A DNA stretch of 64,000 bases from Mesodorylaimus sp. YZB2_4. Its lineage: Eukaryota > Nematoda > Enoplea > Dorylaimida > Dorylaimidae. The notes below the pieces were generated by a model. It had not been told where the DNA came from. It did not search any database and worked only from the letters and a program-made list of their open reading frames with translations. The stretch spans positions 247,380-311,379 of the forward strand of contig JASANH010001507.1 of NCBI GenBank assembly GCA_030248295.1, given 5' to 3'. Below are positions 46,427 through 57,717 of the stretch, in pieces; the stretch's first letter is position 1; each line of letters begins with the position of its first letter. Made by a program: the position numbers and the translations under genes.

Positions 46427-47642
46427 TTACTTCTGAATCAACCTCGCCAGTAGTGCCGAGAAAAGTGCAGGCATGAGCTAAAACGAAAGTAAGTAGGTTA
46501 GCGGATATGAGAGGACTAATTTGACCTTACCAAAGATGCACTCGCCGCAATTCCTAACGCTCCAGCAATTGTTGATGTCCAAATAAGGTCATTTTCTAAT
46601 TTCCGATAGCACCCCTAAAAAGGAACGTTGTGTCAAGCAGTTAGCGAGCACTAACCTGCTGGTACATACCTGGCCATATATGACGGACGTATTGGCATTT
46701 CTGACGTCAGGACTTTGGCAAGCTTCTAAATCCACAATATCGCCATTAGAATTCTTCACGCAGCAGGACTCGGGCACGAGCTGCCTGGGTTCTCTTTGAT
46801 CCATGTGCCATTTTGATGTTCTCCAAACCATGAAACTACTGCTATCGATTTGTTCCTCAACTCCGCAGCAATGAAACTGAAAGAAATCTATCGATATTGA
46901 GCTCTGACAATAAGCCAGCCATCACACCTCTTCTTGAATGGCATCCCATGCCGCCGTCACTGAAGGGTTCGATTGACCATAGAAATTCTGCAGCGCTGTC
47001 TAAAATATGGATTTTCGAAGTTTAATGTGGATCTGGGGACAAGAAAAAGGTTTACCAGCATTTGTAAATTTAAAGCGCAATTTCTTAGCTGAAATAAAAA
47101 CAGTTACAAAAATCGACCCAAAACAAATGCTCAACTGGGTACTTGAGCTTGAAACACAAATCCCATGATACCGGCAATGAGTAGCATTAGGAAAAGGACT
47201 AAATTCGTTACTGAAAACTAAAAAAGTAGACATTTAGGCAAGTCGTTTTCCATATTTGGACAGATGGAACTTACTGAATACATAAGACATCGCAACTCCT
47301 TGCTGGCAGCGTAATAACCAATTAGAGCGACCAGAATCGAGAGTAGGCCGACTATAACAAGAAGAAAGGCCACATTGACGTACAATTTGGGATCGAATAA
47401 GGCCGAAAATAGACGTTTACGAGCCACCACCCAAAAACCGTATCCCATGGCCACCAGGCAAGTGAGCTGAAATAAGATTTTTAGTTGATATTAGATAATT
47501 TTAGGCGCGGGTTCGATTCCCGCTCAGGGCTTAACTTTTTGCAAGATGTACTTACCACAGCGAGTAAGTTCGAACTGTAGAGCGAGTACTTTGTACATCG
47601 ACCCAATCGTCCGTAGGCAGTGCAATTGAAGATTTTATCCAT
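46427..47642 (-). CDS. Tetraspanin
   Basis: Eight minus-strand exons join to 266 residues: 47642-47556, 47466-47275, 47217-47143, 47088-47056, 46999-46928, 46876-46670, 46614-46531, 46477-46427. Four membrane spans are seen: the first (LLAVLTCLVAMGYGFWVV), the second (VAFLLVIVGLLSILVALIGYYAA), the third (LVLFLMLLIAGIMGFVF) and the last (STIAGALGIAASASLLMPALF). The large extracellular loop has the diagnostic CCG (FHCCGVEE), then PESCC and a later Cys (DLEACQ, GCY). The final cytoplasmic tail is short. Tetraspanins organise membrane microdomains. Its ATG lies only 19 nt after the stop codon of the kelch gene on the same strand. Intron 1 carries a tRNA B-box fragment (about 47505-47530). Confidence 0.93.
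47500..47532 (+). repeat. tRNA-like B-box fragment in intron
   Basis: GGCGCGGGTTCGATTCCC followed by GCTCAGGGC matches the 3' arm seen in the intronic tRNA-like elements at 11.4 kb and 54.3 kb. No A-box half is visible. Confidence 0.5.
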
Positions 47643-47661
47643 CTGGTGCCTTTGGCAAGCT

Positions 47662-48873
47662 CTAGGTCAAATATGTCAGTGCTTTATTTGGTAATAGAGT
47701 AGAACAGGCGCGATTACGAGCATGGGCTAAAGCATCGTGGGTGAGATTGATAGGGACGAGGTAAGGGGACTGGTCAATTACACGAAATACCTCGACACTA
47801 CGCAAAGCCTCAAACCCGTCCCAACCACCGATAACGGCAAGTAAAGGCTCAGAGTTATCACCAAGTGATTGCTCAGGCACTAAGATCTCCGCGCAATGAC
47901 ATTCGCGAGGGATGGCCAGTTTGGTCGGCACAAGATCGATAGATCCATTTTCCAAATCGATACGAATGATGGAGTCGAGAACGCGAACGCCATCGAAACC
48001 GCCGATAATAAAAAGGACCCGATTTTCATGCAATATACTGGCATGACACTCGACGGAGTAGGGGAGCAGGCGATCGAGCCGTGCACCAGTTTCGAAGGCA
48101 GCTTTCCAAGAAGGACCGAGTTGAGACGGGAAAATGTAACGAAAAATAGCATTCAACGTCCTCTTCCCATCCCACCCACCAATGAGAAGTAAGTCGTGTT
48201 GCAGGCCTGTTTGGTCGGAGACTACTAAAGTACAACCATTTTTGATCGGCGAAATCAAGTCTGCAGTTGACACACATTCGTCGTCGTCGTCGGTAGTTGT
48301 TATAATAGTGGCAGTCGAATGCGAGGCACCGCCCCTCGACGACGCATCTATTTGCGGTAGTGGCGAAGTGTCCTTAGTCACGTTGTCGTCGGCGACCTTC
48401 AAGTGAACGCATTCGACATTCGACAGACATTCAACACCATTCCAACCACCAATAGCTAATAAAAAGTCATCGGTTCTATTTTCGGAAATGAACGCCACTG
48501 TTGAGAAACAGCTTCGACCAACATTCAATAGATGAGGAAACAAGTGCCAACCTCCCGCTTCCTCTTTCCTTACACGTCCATTCGACTCGTATGATTCATG
48601 TAAGTCAAAATATTCCCCCGAATCCACATGGCGGATTATAGAATTCATTTCTTCGCTACAGCCGCCAATGATCCAAATCCGGTGCCCGTTTTCATTTGGC
48701 ACCACAGCGCAAGTGGCTCCTCGTCTCGGAGTATTCAGAGAGGCGAATCCACTCGTACTAATTGAACCGTCCAATAACACGGTCAAAAGTTCGCAAGATG
48801 AATGAATCCCACTTTCCTTGGCGAATAATGAACCACCCGCTACCAGAATCCGAAAATGCGTTTCTTGAGACAT
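47662..48873 (-). CDS. Kelch-repeat protein, single exon
   Basis: An intron-free frame of 403 residues starts at MSQETHFRILVAGG; an alternative ATG lies 120 nt upstream at 48993 (adding a hydrophobic stretch). Repeating kelch marks are HRIWIIGGCSEEMN, FLLAIGGWNGVECLSNVE, DLLLIGGWDGKRTLNAI, VLFIIGGFDGVRVLDSI and LLAVIGGWDGFEALRSVE, giving five to six blades of a beta-propeller. No BTB or BACK domain precedes it. Such propellers usually mediate protein binding. It is followed after 19 nt by the tetraspanin start. Being single-exon among multi-exon neighbours, it could be retro-derived. Confidence 0.9.
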   Translation of the reverse strand: MSQETHFRILVAGGSLFAKESGIHSSCELLTVLLDGSISTSGFASLNTPRRGATCAVVPNENGHRIWIIGGCSEEMNSIIRHVDSGEYFDLHESYESNGRVRKEEAGGWHLFPHLLNVGRSCFSTVAFISENRTDDFLLAIGGWNGVECLSNVECVHLKVADDNVTKDTSPLPQIDASSRGGASHSTATIITTTDDDDECVSTADLISPIKNGCTLVVSDQTGLQHDLLLIGGWDGKRTLNAIFRYIFPSQLGPSWKAAFETGARLDRLLPYSVECHASILHENRVLFIIGGFDGVRVLDSIIRIDLENGSIDLVPTKLAIPRECHCAEILVPEQSLGDNSEPLLAVIGGWDGFEALRSVEVFRVIDQSPYLVPINLTHDALAHARNRACSTLLPNKALTYLT

Positions 48874-49825
48874 CTTTCGATTTGACCAACTCTTTTGTAG
48901 AAAAATTGAACTTGAACACAATGCTAGAAGTGACAATTTGTTTAATGACTTCAGAAAACGCATAACGACTACAGTAGGCGCGACGAAATGCAAATCAGCA
49001 GTCGGTGGTTGACCAATCAGATATGAGCGGACGGTCCTTCATGTGGCACGGCTAACAAAATAATTTCTGATACGCATTGCTAAGTGAAATGAAACTTGGG
49101 TGTTCTAAAATTATACTAATGATCCAAAAAGTCATTAAAATCACTTTTATTTGAATAAATTCTTGACTTATGTGGTGTTAAAAAGAATTTTGGTTCAATC
49201 AATTTCATTCACAACAATCTTGCACTGACCTTCGGCGTGTGTAACTCTGATATTCTTGTTAGCCGTGTAACTGAACGTGTTGTGTATCCAAAAATTTTCT
49301 TTTGATGTATCGAGTAGAGTAAATGAAAAGGTTACGATTACAATTACAATTATAGTTATTATATCTATATTTTAGTTTGAACGTAAGTTGGTACTATAAT
49401 TTTATTCAAGTTTTAGAACACATTTTAGGGGTTTCGTGCTTTCATATTTCGTAATTTCTTTAAGCTGTTTTTTTGGGGGGTTTTTTTCGTGCTATTCATT
49501 TTGGTTATGCATAAGAAGGCAGGTTATTTTGTTTTTTTGGCAAAACTGTTTTAGTATTGTGCTCGACTGTAGCTGAAAGAAGTAGGAAGTGTGATTTCCA
49601 GCAGAAATCATTTTGAGTCATCGAGACAGTACCCTATTCGTTATGAGGAGGGATCAAGAGTAGGATTGTTTTGCACTAAGTAGTCCTAGGAGTTGGACCT
49701 ATGGGTTGGATATATTGTCACTATATATGTCCAGATCCTTGAGTACTCATTACTGCACTGTAGTAAGCTACAAAAGATCGTTGTTCGTGTGCCTCAACGA
49801 ATTCCAAACTGATTTAGGTGTCGTA
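48874..49825. other. Divergent intergenic region kelch / STARD7
   Basis: About 950 bp. 49330-49560 is A/T- and T-rich, with a G-run/T-run pair at about 49471-49489. CTGATTTAG at about 49809-49817 is a possible splice acceptor for an upstream non-coding STARD7 exon. No other gene was seen. Confidence 0.4.
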
Positions 49826-52015
49826 ATGTTCAAATCAATTAGACTGGACCCCGGTGCTGTTAATCGATTCAAGAACTTCCCGTGGGCACTGATTCCTCTT
49901 CGCAGCTTACCCAAACTTCGATATTTCGGTGTGGTGTCACTGCGACAATGCAGCAGTTACGCCTCGATCCGGATTCAGCGCCTGTTACGTCTACTTCATA
50001 TGTACAAATTATTGTACAATGAAAGAACCATGACTAGCTTATTACGGAATATGTACGGTCGGTGGTACAGGCAGTCGTTTCGCCCTCGTCTTAGCGCCGC
50101 ATTTGGTAGCGGCCTATTGATGTCAGCGACAGCTTTTTCTTTCGTCGACAATGGAATCAATGACGAAGAAATGCTCAGGTAAGGAATTGACTATTGGCGC
50201 TGCGAAAGAGCGACTGAAATGGTCTGTTTTTGATGGTGTAATAGTGTAGTACTTCCTGCCTGGACTTCCTGACCTGTACCTCAAACTTTAGGGCTGCCGA
50301 TTTACTGGATGTTACCGACGTGAGCGGAAACGGCAGTTCCTTCTCGCCAGAAAAGGGTGATCGACGGCTATCCACGGTCAAGGAAATGCCTAATCGTGGG
50401 GCAGTTGGAACGGTCATAAAGGAACGACACGAATTGGAGACACCGACATGGGAGCCTTTGATCACAAAGGAACACTTCCATCTACATCGACGACCGTTGC
50501 GTGATCAGCCTTTCCTGTATGAATATCGGTGCTCGGGCACGTACACGGATATCACACCTACCGCTTTCTTCATTGCACAGGTATGATGGCAGCTACCTGA
50601 CAGCACTTACCCCACATTTGGGTTAGGGGTCGAGGTGAACACTATCCTCTCCTCGGGGGTGTCTTCTTAAGTCAGAGATTGGCCATAGATGGACAAGGCA
50701 GCGTGGAGGTTTACAATCCGCATAAAACTTACAAGAGCAGTAGTAAAAGACGGGTGACACATCAACCCGACAGTTTTACTGGCCACCGTTATCTTCGGCT
50801 GTCCTCGAGAGACCCCGTCACTGACTGTGAGGGACACTGCTGGCTCTGTAGCTTGTGTTTCACTAGGACGCGATTTGGCAGAAAGTGCACCCAGGTTTGC
50901 AGGAAGTCTGTATGCAATGGTTTCTGTTGTAGATGGACTTGGAATATCGCAAACAATGGGATCGACTTGTTATTTCGTTGGACGTTATCGACGTGGAGCG
51001 CGATACTGGTAGCGAAGTTGTACGCTGGGTTACACATTTTCCGGTGAGCATGCCTTTTTATCTGTTTGGCCTTGCCTCGGGAAAGGTGGTCTCAAAAACG
51101 CTTCGCACAGCCCCTTGGTCGTTAGTAGACAAGTCAAACTCTGTGAAGTGAAGTGTGTCCTCTGACTTGCTGATGGCATGTAAAACTGTCCTCCATATGC
51201 AGTAGATTCTGAAGTCCGATGGCACATCCCACTGCGGGGGGACACACTGTAGCCTGTCCTGGACGGACTGGAGGAGAGTCTTCCCTAATCTTCCCTAAAG
51301 CCGCCAAATTATAGTCTTCCCGAATAACTAAACTCTGGTCTTTTTGACACCGTCGTCCCCAACGGGCAGCCATGGTCCACGCACCTGTGTTCTGTTCCTG
51401 AGAATGCACCTCATCAATCAATTTTTCAGTACCCTATGTATCCACGTGAGTACGTTTATATACGACGAGCTTGTGTGGACACTCGACAAGGTACGTTCGT
51501 GCTGACATCAAAATCAGTTGATCATCCATCTTGTCCTCGGGACGATTCAAAAACGGTCCGTGTCGATTCGTATTACAGCTGTATGGTGGTCAAAGCTCAT
51601 GGATCGGTCGATGAGGTAGGCAGGCGTATCGATCGCTTTCCATCATCCGTCCAGGCTAGCAGCGTGTTGTCAGTAATCTGGTCGGTATCGATCTGGAAAA
51701 GGTCACCTGTCACTGTAGCCAAAAATACTGGTAAATGCCACTGGGATTCATTGGTTATTGTTTCAGAACGGTTTTGACTACGTGCTGACCTATTGCGATG
51801 ATCCGAAAGCACCGTTTCCACAAGTTGCCTATAACTGGATGGTGAACACGGGCGTGCTCGGATTCTTGGACAAAGTGCATAACGCCGCCAAGGCTTTGTC
51901 TTCGAAACGCTCAACATCGTCTTCGACAGAGCAACAAGTGGGAGCAGGAAGTGCTGGCCAGTCGGTGGCCAATTGGCAACGGCTGATTTCGGAAAGATAT
52001 AATTATTCTTTCTAG
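49826..52015 (+). CDS. STARD7: STARD7-like START-domain phosphatidylcholine transfer protein
   Basis: Exons 49826-50178, 50292-50580, 50933-51043, 51430-51615 and 51767-52015 join to 395 residues. The first 120 residues are basic with a hydrophobic segment (AAFGSGLLMSATAFSFV), as in the mitochondrial leader of STARD7. The START domain (about 165-370) shows EYRCSGTYTDITPTAFF, DLEYRKQWDRLVI, SEVVRWVTHFPYPMYPREYVYIRR, DSYYSCMVVKAHGS and NGFDYVLTYCDDPKAPFP. STARD7 carries phosphatidylcholine to mitochondria. A splice acceptor CTGATTTAG just before the ATG suggests an upstream non-coding exon. The introns around 50.6-50.93 and 51.04-51.43 kb contain repeat-like sequence. Confidence 0.94.
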
Positions 52016-52257
52016 GCTTTAGGTATTTGTGTAGTCAGTTTACGTGTGACCAGTTTGCCTTGGTCTTGACGCTCCTCGGCGTCTCTATATGCTCGATATA
52101 TTGTCCTCTATCCTAGCTTGTTAGAGTTCGTTCTAGCCTTTGAGTAAATGATAACTGCTGTGGTCAGAGGCTTTGGTGAATGACTGGGTTTGGTGACCAT
52201 GGTTTCAGTGCAACGTGTTGAATGAAAGTGAGACTGGCGGGCTGTTTCAGGTTTAGA

Positions 52258-55067
52258 ATGACCATGGTGCGGCACGTGTTGCAGAGGGGGTCGAATGCTT
52301 TATGCGCTTATTGCCATCGATCGTGGCTCCGATGCAAGGTGACATTCTTGTCATTGTTGTATAATGACCATTGTGATTTCTCCTATGTGGTCGATACACT
52401 GATGGAGCCGATGGTCTGGTTCGTGGATAACTATGTCAAATATTTGGGACCGGTAAGCAGGGGGATGAAGTGTTTGAGACAAACTTTTAAGCTAAAGGTG
52501 AAAGCCTCTTGGCCCACTCCGGGGCTGTCTAGGGCTCGCCAGGAGGTGGCTTAAGTCAGAGGAACAGCTGGGGAGTATGTATCATTCTGCCTAGGAGTGC
52601 TGGCTACAGCGGGATGGAGCCACTATCTTGGATTTTCTCTCAGAGGGCGGAGACCAGATGTGGATTGTATAGTAGGTTGGTTTCAGGTGTTCGTAGGCTT
52701 CCTGGTGGGCATGATGGGAATGGTTATCGTGCTGACCTACCTTATCATCGTCCCCTACGAGTGGCAACGAAAGTCGTGGTTCGAGATTGTCTTCTATTTA
52801 ATCGTGGGTCACTGGTTGCTGATCAGCGTTCTCTTCAACTATTACAGCGCCTATACAACCAAGCCTGGATATCCACCCGTGGTAAGTCGAGTCGGCGGGG
52901 GACGTAGTGAGTGGCAGTGCGGGGTTGGCTACCACTCCTAGGAGGTGGTGAGTAGCCGTTATGGATTAGCTGGTACAACTCTCGTCGCTGCTAGTGTCAG
53001 GCGTGGATTGAGTGATTAGTCTGTGGATTGGGGCATGAATAAGTGGCTGTGAAAGTAATGCAGCACGTCTCCTGTTGCTCCGCAATGCTAGGACTTCTGA
53101 CCAGGGGTAAGGGGTTTTAACATTTAGGATTTGTTGTGAAACTGTTCCCAATTTCAGTGATTAGTGAAGATGTGTCCTAAACTTTAGACATGTCCTAGAT
53201 GATTATGAAAGTGGGCCCCAGCTGCCAAGCGATAGGAAAGTCCAGGAGTGCCCTTGGTGGTCAGGGCTGTCCATGGCAGGATCATTAAAATGCTTTTTCC
53301 TTTCTCCCATTTTTGATCGTTTGCGAGAATGAATAGTTTGACCAACTAGTGTCACCCTTCCCTTGTGTGTTCCAACTACTGGCATATCAAGTCGAAACCG
53401 GTTCTCTTGTTTAGGGTCGCTTATTATTGGAAGCAGTCGGTATGTGCAAGCACTGCATCGCACCGAAGCCCCCGAGAACTCACCACTGCCGTGTGTGTAA
53501 TCGATGCGTCTTGAAAATGGATCACCATTGTCGTAAGTTAGAGGCCTTCGCCGAAGGGCGCCATGGTCAATGTCTGCCGCTCATTGACCCCACTCCCTCT
53601 GGCCCAAAAATTTGTCAAGGGCTCCCTATCCTCGAAGTCTGTTGGAAAAGTGCGTGTACCCCCACGTGCCCCCCAGGAAGATGGTGGGCTTACAAGAAGG
53701 ATGGATTATCGCTGGCTATTATGCATGGCTTTTTTTAGAAAGCGGCAAGAAAAACCAAGATTTTAATTAAGCCAAGGCAAAATATCTGCGCCAATCCCAC
53801 CTTAAGCACGTGGACTATGTTCATACACTATTTTTCTCTGTTTAAGCTTGGTTGAATCAGTGCGTGGGTCATTACAATCACAGATATTTCTTCTTCACCA
53901 TGTTCTTCATGTGGCTGGGATGTTTGTTCATTGTGATTGGATCATGGCCCTCATTTGTTGAACATTATTGGATCGAACAGGTGAGTTCAAGGTTGGACTG
54001 TCATGACGTATAACGCAGTTTTCGCATGTTGCTTTCAGGGACCTGTGGCACCCTGGTGCTTGAATATGAACGATGTGCTCTATTATGGTCCACTGCTTTG
54101 TGCTGGGATCGAAGCGAAGAGTCGAAAAGATGCTTCGGATAAGGTGGGTTTTATGCTTAAGTGTTGAGAAATAGGAACAAAACCCGTAAACTCGAGCGGG
54201 TATCGAACCCACAACACTGTACCGTGTTGTAAAGGGGTAAAAAACGCTGCCATGTGCCGCCACTGGTAAATGAGTTTTTGGTTCGATTCCCGCTCGAGGT
54301 TCGTATTTTTAATCTGGTTTTGCTTCTTTTCTGGAGCGTTCTTGGTCTCAAATTCCGTCTGCCACTGGCAAACCAAGCATTCGATCGAGTGATTTGTGAA
54401 GAGTACAGCACGATGTGCTGTTTCCCTTCTGTGTACTCTATGATCCTGCTGGCTATCTTATTTCAAACTGCAAAGTCTTAGCTATATTTAAAGTCTTACG
54501 ATTAGTCTGTGCTGATTGCCGATGATTTGCTTTTTCAGACACCGACACCTGGTTTGCCTGTCGACGTTTCTCAAATTATCGAATCTGTGCTGCAAGTGGG
54601 TGGTGCAGCACAGAAATGTGTTCTCTTCGTCTTTTTCACAGCTGCTGCGGTTGTGCTGGCAATTGGGGCGTTGATAATTTGGCACGTGCGTCTAATCGTC
54701 CGAGGGGAGACCAGTATTGAGCAGCATATCAATAAGCAAACGCGCCAAAGATTCGAGAAGGAAGGAAAAGTGAGGACATGACGGTTTGATGACAAAAGGA
54801 GACAGTACGTTCTTTTAGGCGTATGTTAATCCGTATGACTTCGGCTGGCGAGGCAATGTGTGGCGATTTCTCGGCTTGAATGCTCCGGGCCGGTCGTTCT
54901 GGCGCCATATTGTGCTCCCGTCGAGACATCCCCCTGTTGGTGATGGGCTGACTTGGGAGAGTACCACATTCGAAATTCGCCACGATCAAGATTCAATTAG
55001 TCTGACTGCCAAAGGGTTGGAAGAACTGAAGAGGCGGACCGAGATGATGGAGCAGTTGCGAGCCTAG
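52258..55067 (+). CDS. ZDHHC16: ZDHHC16-like palmitoyltransferase
   Basis: Seven exons join to 408 residues: 52258-52452, 52687-52881, 53415-53532, 53847-53980, 54039-54143, 54539-54769, 54819-55067. The Cys-rich DHHC domain (about 141-190) contains [20 protein letters not shown] and KMDHHC (catalytic DHHC at 166-169), then [18 protein letters not shown] segments lie before ([24 protein letters not shown]) and after ([33 protein letters not shown]). [28 protein letters not shown] and [18 protein letters not shown] are typical of the ZDHHC16/Aph2 branch (ER-type). It transfers palmitate to protein cysteines through an acyl-Cys intermediate. The splice within DHHC-CP (53532/53847) regenerates Pro. 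Intron 5 carries an inverted tRNA-like pair. An acceptor-like CTGTTTCAG ends 8 nt before the ATG. Confidence 0.95.
54180..54302. repeat. Inverted pair of tRNA-like elements in intron
   Basis: The left arm reads CTCGAGCGGGTATCGAACC (B box on the minus strand) at about 54190-54208. The right arm GGTTCGATTCCCGCTCGAG lies at about 54281-54299. They pair with one mismatch over 19 nt across a 72-nt spacer. The arrangement is the same as at 11.3 kb and again lies in an intron. Confidence 0.75.
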
Positions 55068-55577
55068 TCCAGGTGGGGTCTGCGTGGATGAGGATATAGC
55101 GAGGTTTGTTAGCGGTCAATTATGGATGGCACAATTTGAAGCGCCGTGGTCGTATTTTAGGATGTGGCTGGTCGTGTGCATTCCTGTCGTCCTTCTAGTC
55201 ATTTCACGATTTGTATCTATTTTCGTTGTTGATCTCTGCCTGTGACCAACCTGTACATTGGGTTCGAATTTTGTGGTTTCGTTGAATAGAATCGCAATCA
55301 AACTAACGCTAAGACTCGATCGTAGATATCACATATTGTTGTACCCTGTTTGTCATTTGCGCTGGAACTGATCTTTGAGTGAACACCTGACGAGGAGCGT
55401 TTTGCGGTCTTCAATTCGGTTTGTCGATGGCAAACCAAGCATTCGATTGAGAGTGTAGATCACAGCACAGAGTGCCCTGGCAATGTACAGTAATGTATAG
55501 GTGGTGCACCCACGAACCGTCATTCGTTGGCCTTCCAGTCCGGCGTGCGGCCCGTCTGGAGACTGCAGTCGGACGTG
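55068..55577. other. Intergenic between ZDHHC16 and the USP48-like gene
   Basis: 510 bp; nothing recognised. An in-frame TTG-initiated extension of the next gene begins at 55527, and an acceptor-like CCTTCCAG lies at about 55531-55538, so a further upstream exon of that gene is possible. Confidence 0.35.
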
Positions 55578-57717
55578 ATGGTCGCGCGCGGAAAGGAAAT
55601 GCGCCAACCTGGCAGCAGCACTGAGGAACCTGTCGATGTGAACACCAGCGATCGCGAACTCGAGAATGCCATGGAAGAAACATCGAAGAGTCGAGCAAAG
55701 AAGATTTCCGTCGCGTTCGGATCGCAGCTCCGTTCAACAGCCACTCGTTCCTACGTCGATGCCCGCCATCCGTCAAAGCGCAAAGCAGAATTCTTCCGTC
55801 AGCAGATGCATTTGGGCAAGTCGTGCGTCCAAGATCAATGCGTCGCCAACAACGAGTACGACCCGTTCTGCTTCTGCCGACTGGAATCCCGTGAACGAGT
55901 CGATCCGCAAATGGCCAACCGAAGATCAGTGAGTGGTCTTTTGTTTTCACGTAGTGTCCTCCTGGCTGGCAGATCGTAGAGCTTTGATGTGACAGCGAAA
56001 TGCTCTTCAGGGCGTACCAGCGGGCTTGCTCAATCTCGGCAACACGAGCTACGTGAACTCGTGCCTTCAAGTAAACCGTGCATATTTTTTGAGCAATTGC
56101 TTTTTCCAACAATCTTTTTCAGATGCTGTTCCACACACTTTCGATTCGAAGGATCCTGTACGAGTGGAAGATGCCAGAGCCCGCCAGCCGCGACCCGAGC
56201 AAGAAGTACGAGCTCGTAGAAGAACTGCGCGACCTGTTCGTTCGAATGCAGGCTAGCTGGCAGACGTCGGTTTCTCCGCAAGCCTTGGTCAGGACGACTG
56301 GTCTGAACGTGGCGCGGAAGCAGGACGCTCAAGAATTTCAACTTCTCTTCCTGAACTGGGTCGATGATGTGCTCGCGGAACGGCAGGGTGAAGAAAAACT
56401 GAAAAGCTTGTTCAAAGGCAGGCTACGATCCACGATCAGGTAGGCATTTTTGCCCTCGTATGACAGCATACAGCCAGCTCTCCGTCCAGGTGTGGCGTGT
56501 GCCGCGCGGAGTCGGTGACTGAAAACGATTTCTACAACCTCGCCTTGCAGGCTACGAACGTCAGAAGCCTCGAACAAAGTCTGAGCCTCTACTTTGCGGT
56601 GAGTCAGTTCTTCCTTGTTCCATCAGCTTTTCATGGGCGCCCTTTCAGGAAGAGCACATCGATGGCTACCACTGCCAGAACTGCGGCCAGCGGAAGGAGG
56701 CGGAGAAGCGAGCGAGGCCAGTCGCGTTGCCTCGGTTCCTGAACCTGCACTTGCTTCGACGCCACTTCGACAGGTATTGAGGCCGCTGATATAACTTGAT
56801 TGATTTCCAGCTTCTTTTCGCGTGTTCAGAGCGAGGAATGCGCAGACGAATCTGACGCACCCAGTCGCATTTTCGAACGTTCTCAGTCTCCGCAACTTCC
56901 TGACCGAAGAACAAGTCCGTGAGTGGGGCGACGACGAATATTGGTACGAGCTGATGGCCATCCTGGTCCACTTGGGCGACGTGCAAGGCGGCCGTTACTT
57001 TGTCCGAATCCGAGCGGCGATGAATGGCCGATGGTACACGTTCAACGACGAGAGGGTCACCCCTTGCGCCGACGCAGGTTGTAGATCATGCGGGCTCAGC
57101 AGGGCTTCTACGACCTTCTCTCTTTGCAGACCGAGACGTCGATGTTCGCAATGCGTGCTTGCTCGTGTACGAGAAGATGAGGGACGTGGAGCGCAACGCG
57201 CAAGAACCCGCCGCGCCCAAACATCTAGAATGCGTCCTTGGGGGCGACTGGCAAGTGCCAGCGTTAAGGCAGCGCTACGACCAAGGCCTGTATGGATTCC
57301 GGAAGTTCTTGAGAAGCCTGAAGGTGCAAGATGGTGAGTCGACCTGGTCCGCCTTGTGAATAAAGTCCACTGATGGGAACGCTCTCTCCAGGCCCAGTCA
57401 TCCTATGGTTGCCCACCGACTGCCTGGCCGACGTTGCCCGGATGATCAAAGACGCACCTTCAGAAACGACCTTAGCAGCCCCGAACATGAGGCTTCATCT
57501 GTGCATTCACGATCGCCTGCCAAATTTCCATGGTCTGAAGGCAGTGAAGTCGGTCGAAGCGGAAGCGTTGTTTGATGCGTTGGCTGTGGACCCTGTGCCG
57601 TTCTTCGTTGATGGGTAAACATATGCTTTGCTTCGTATTCGATCCAAGTCATGAATTCTCTTGTTTAGATCCATGTTCTGCGCCCAGTGCGTCAATGGCA
57701 CGGCCGACGGGCAGTGA
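55578..57717 (+). CDS. USP48-like ubiquitin-specific protease homologue lacking catalytic Cys and His
   Basis: Nine exons join to 561 residues: 55578-55928, 56011-56070, 56123-56439, 56490-56598, 56649-56773, 56830-57077, 57130-57333, 57392-57614, 57669-57717. The Cys box reads GLLNLGNTSYVNSCLQ: the catalytic Cys is Ser130 (codon AGC 56047-56049). The His box reads ILVHLGDVQGGRYF: the catalytic His is Arg376 (CGT 56993-56995). FNDE is kept. The QDAQEF motif and the CGVC/CQNC zinc ribbon are present. After the USP fold a DUSP-like part (LCIHDRLPNFHGLKAVK, MFCAQC) matches USP48, but the C-terminal half of USP48 (about 450 residues, ubiquitin-like end) is absent. By established USP chemistry it should not hydrolyse ubiquitin; I infer a ubiquitin-binding or scaffold role. 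Confidence 0.85.
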
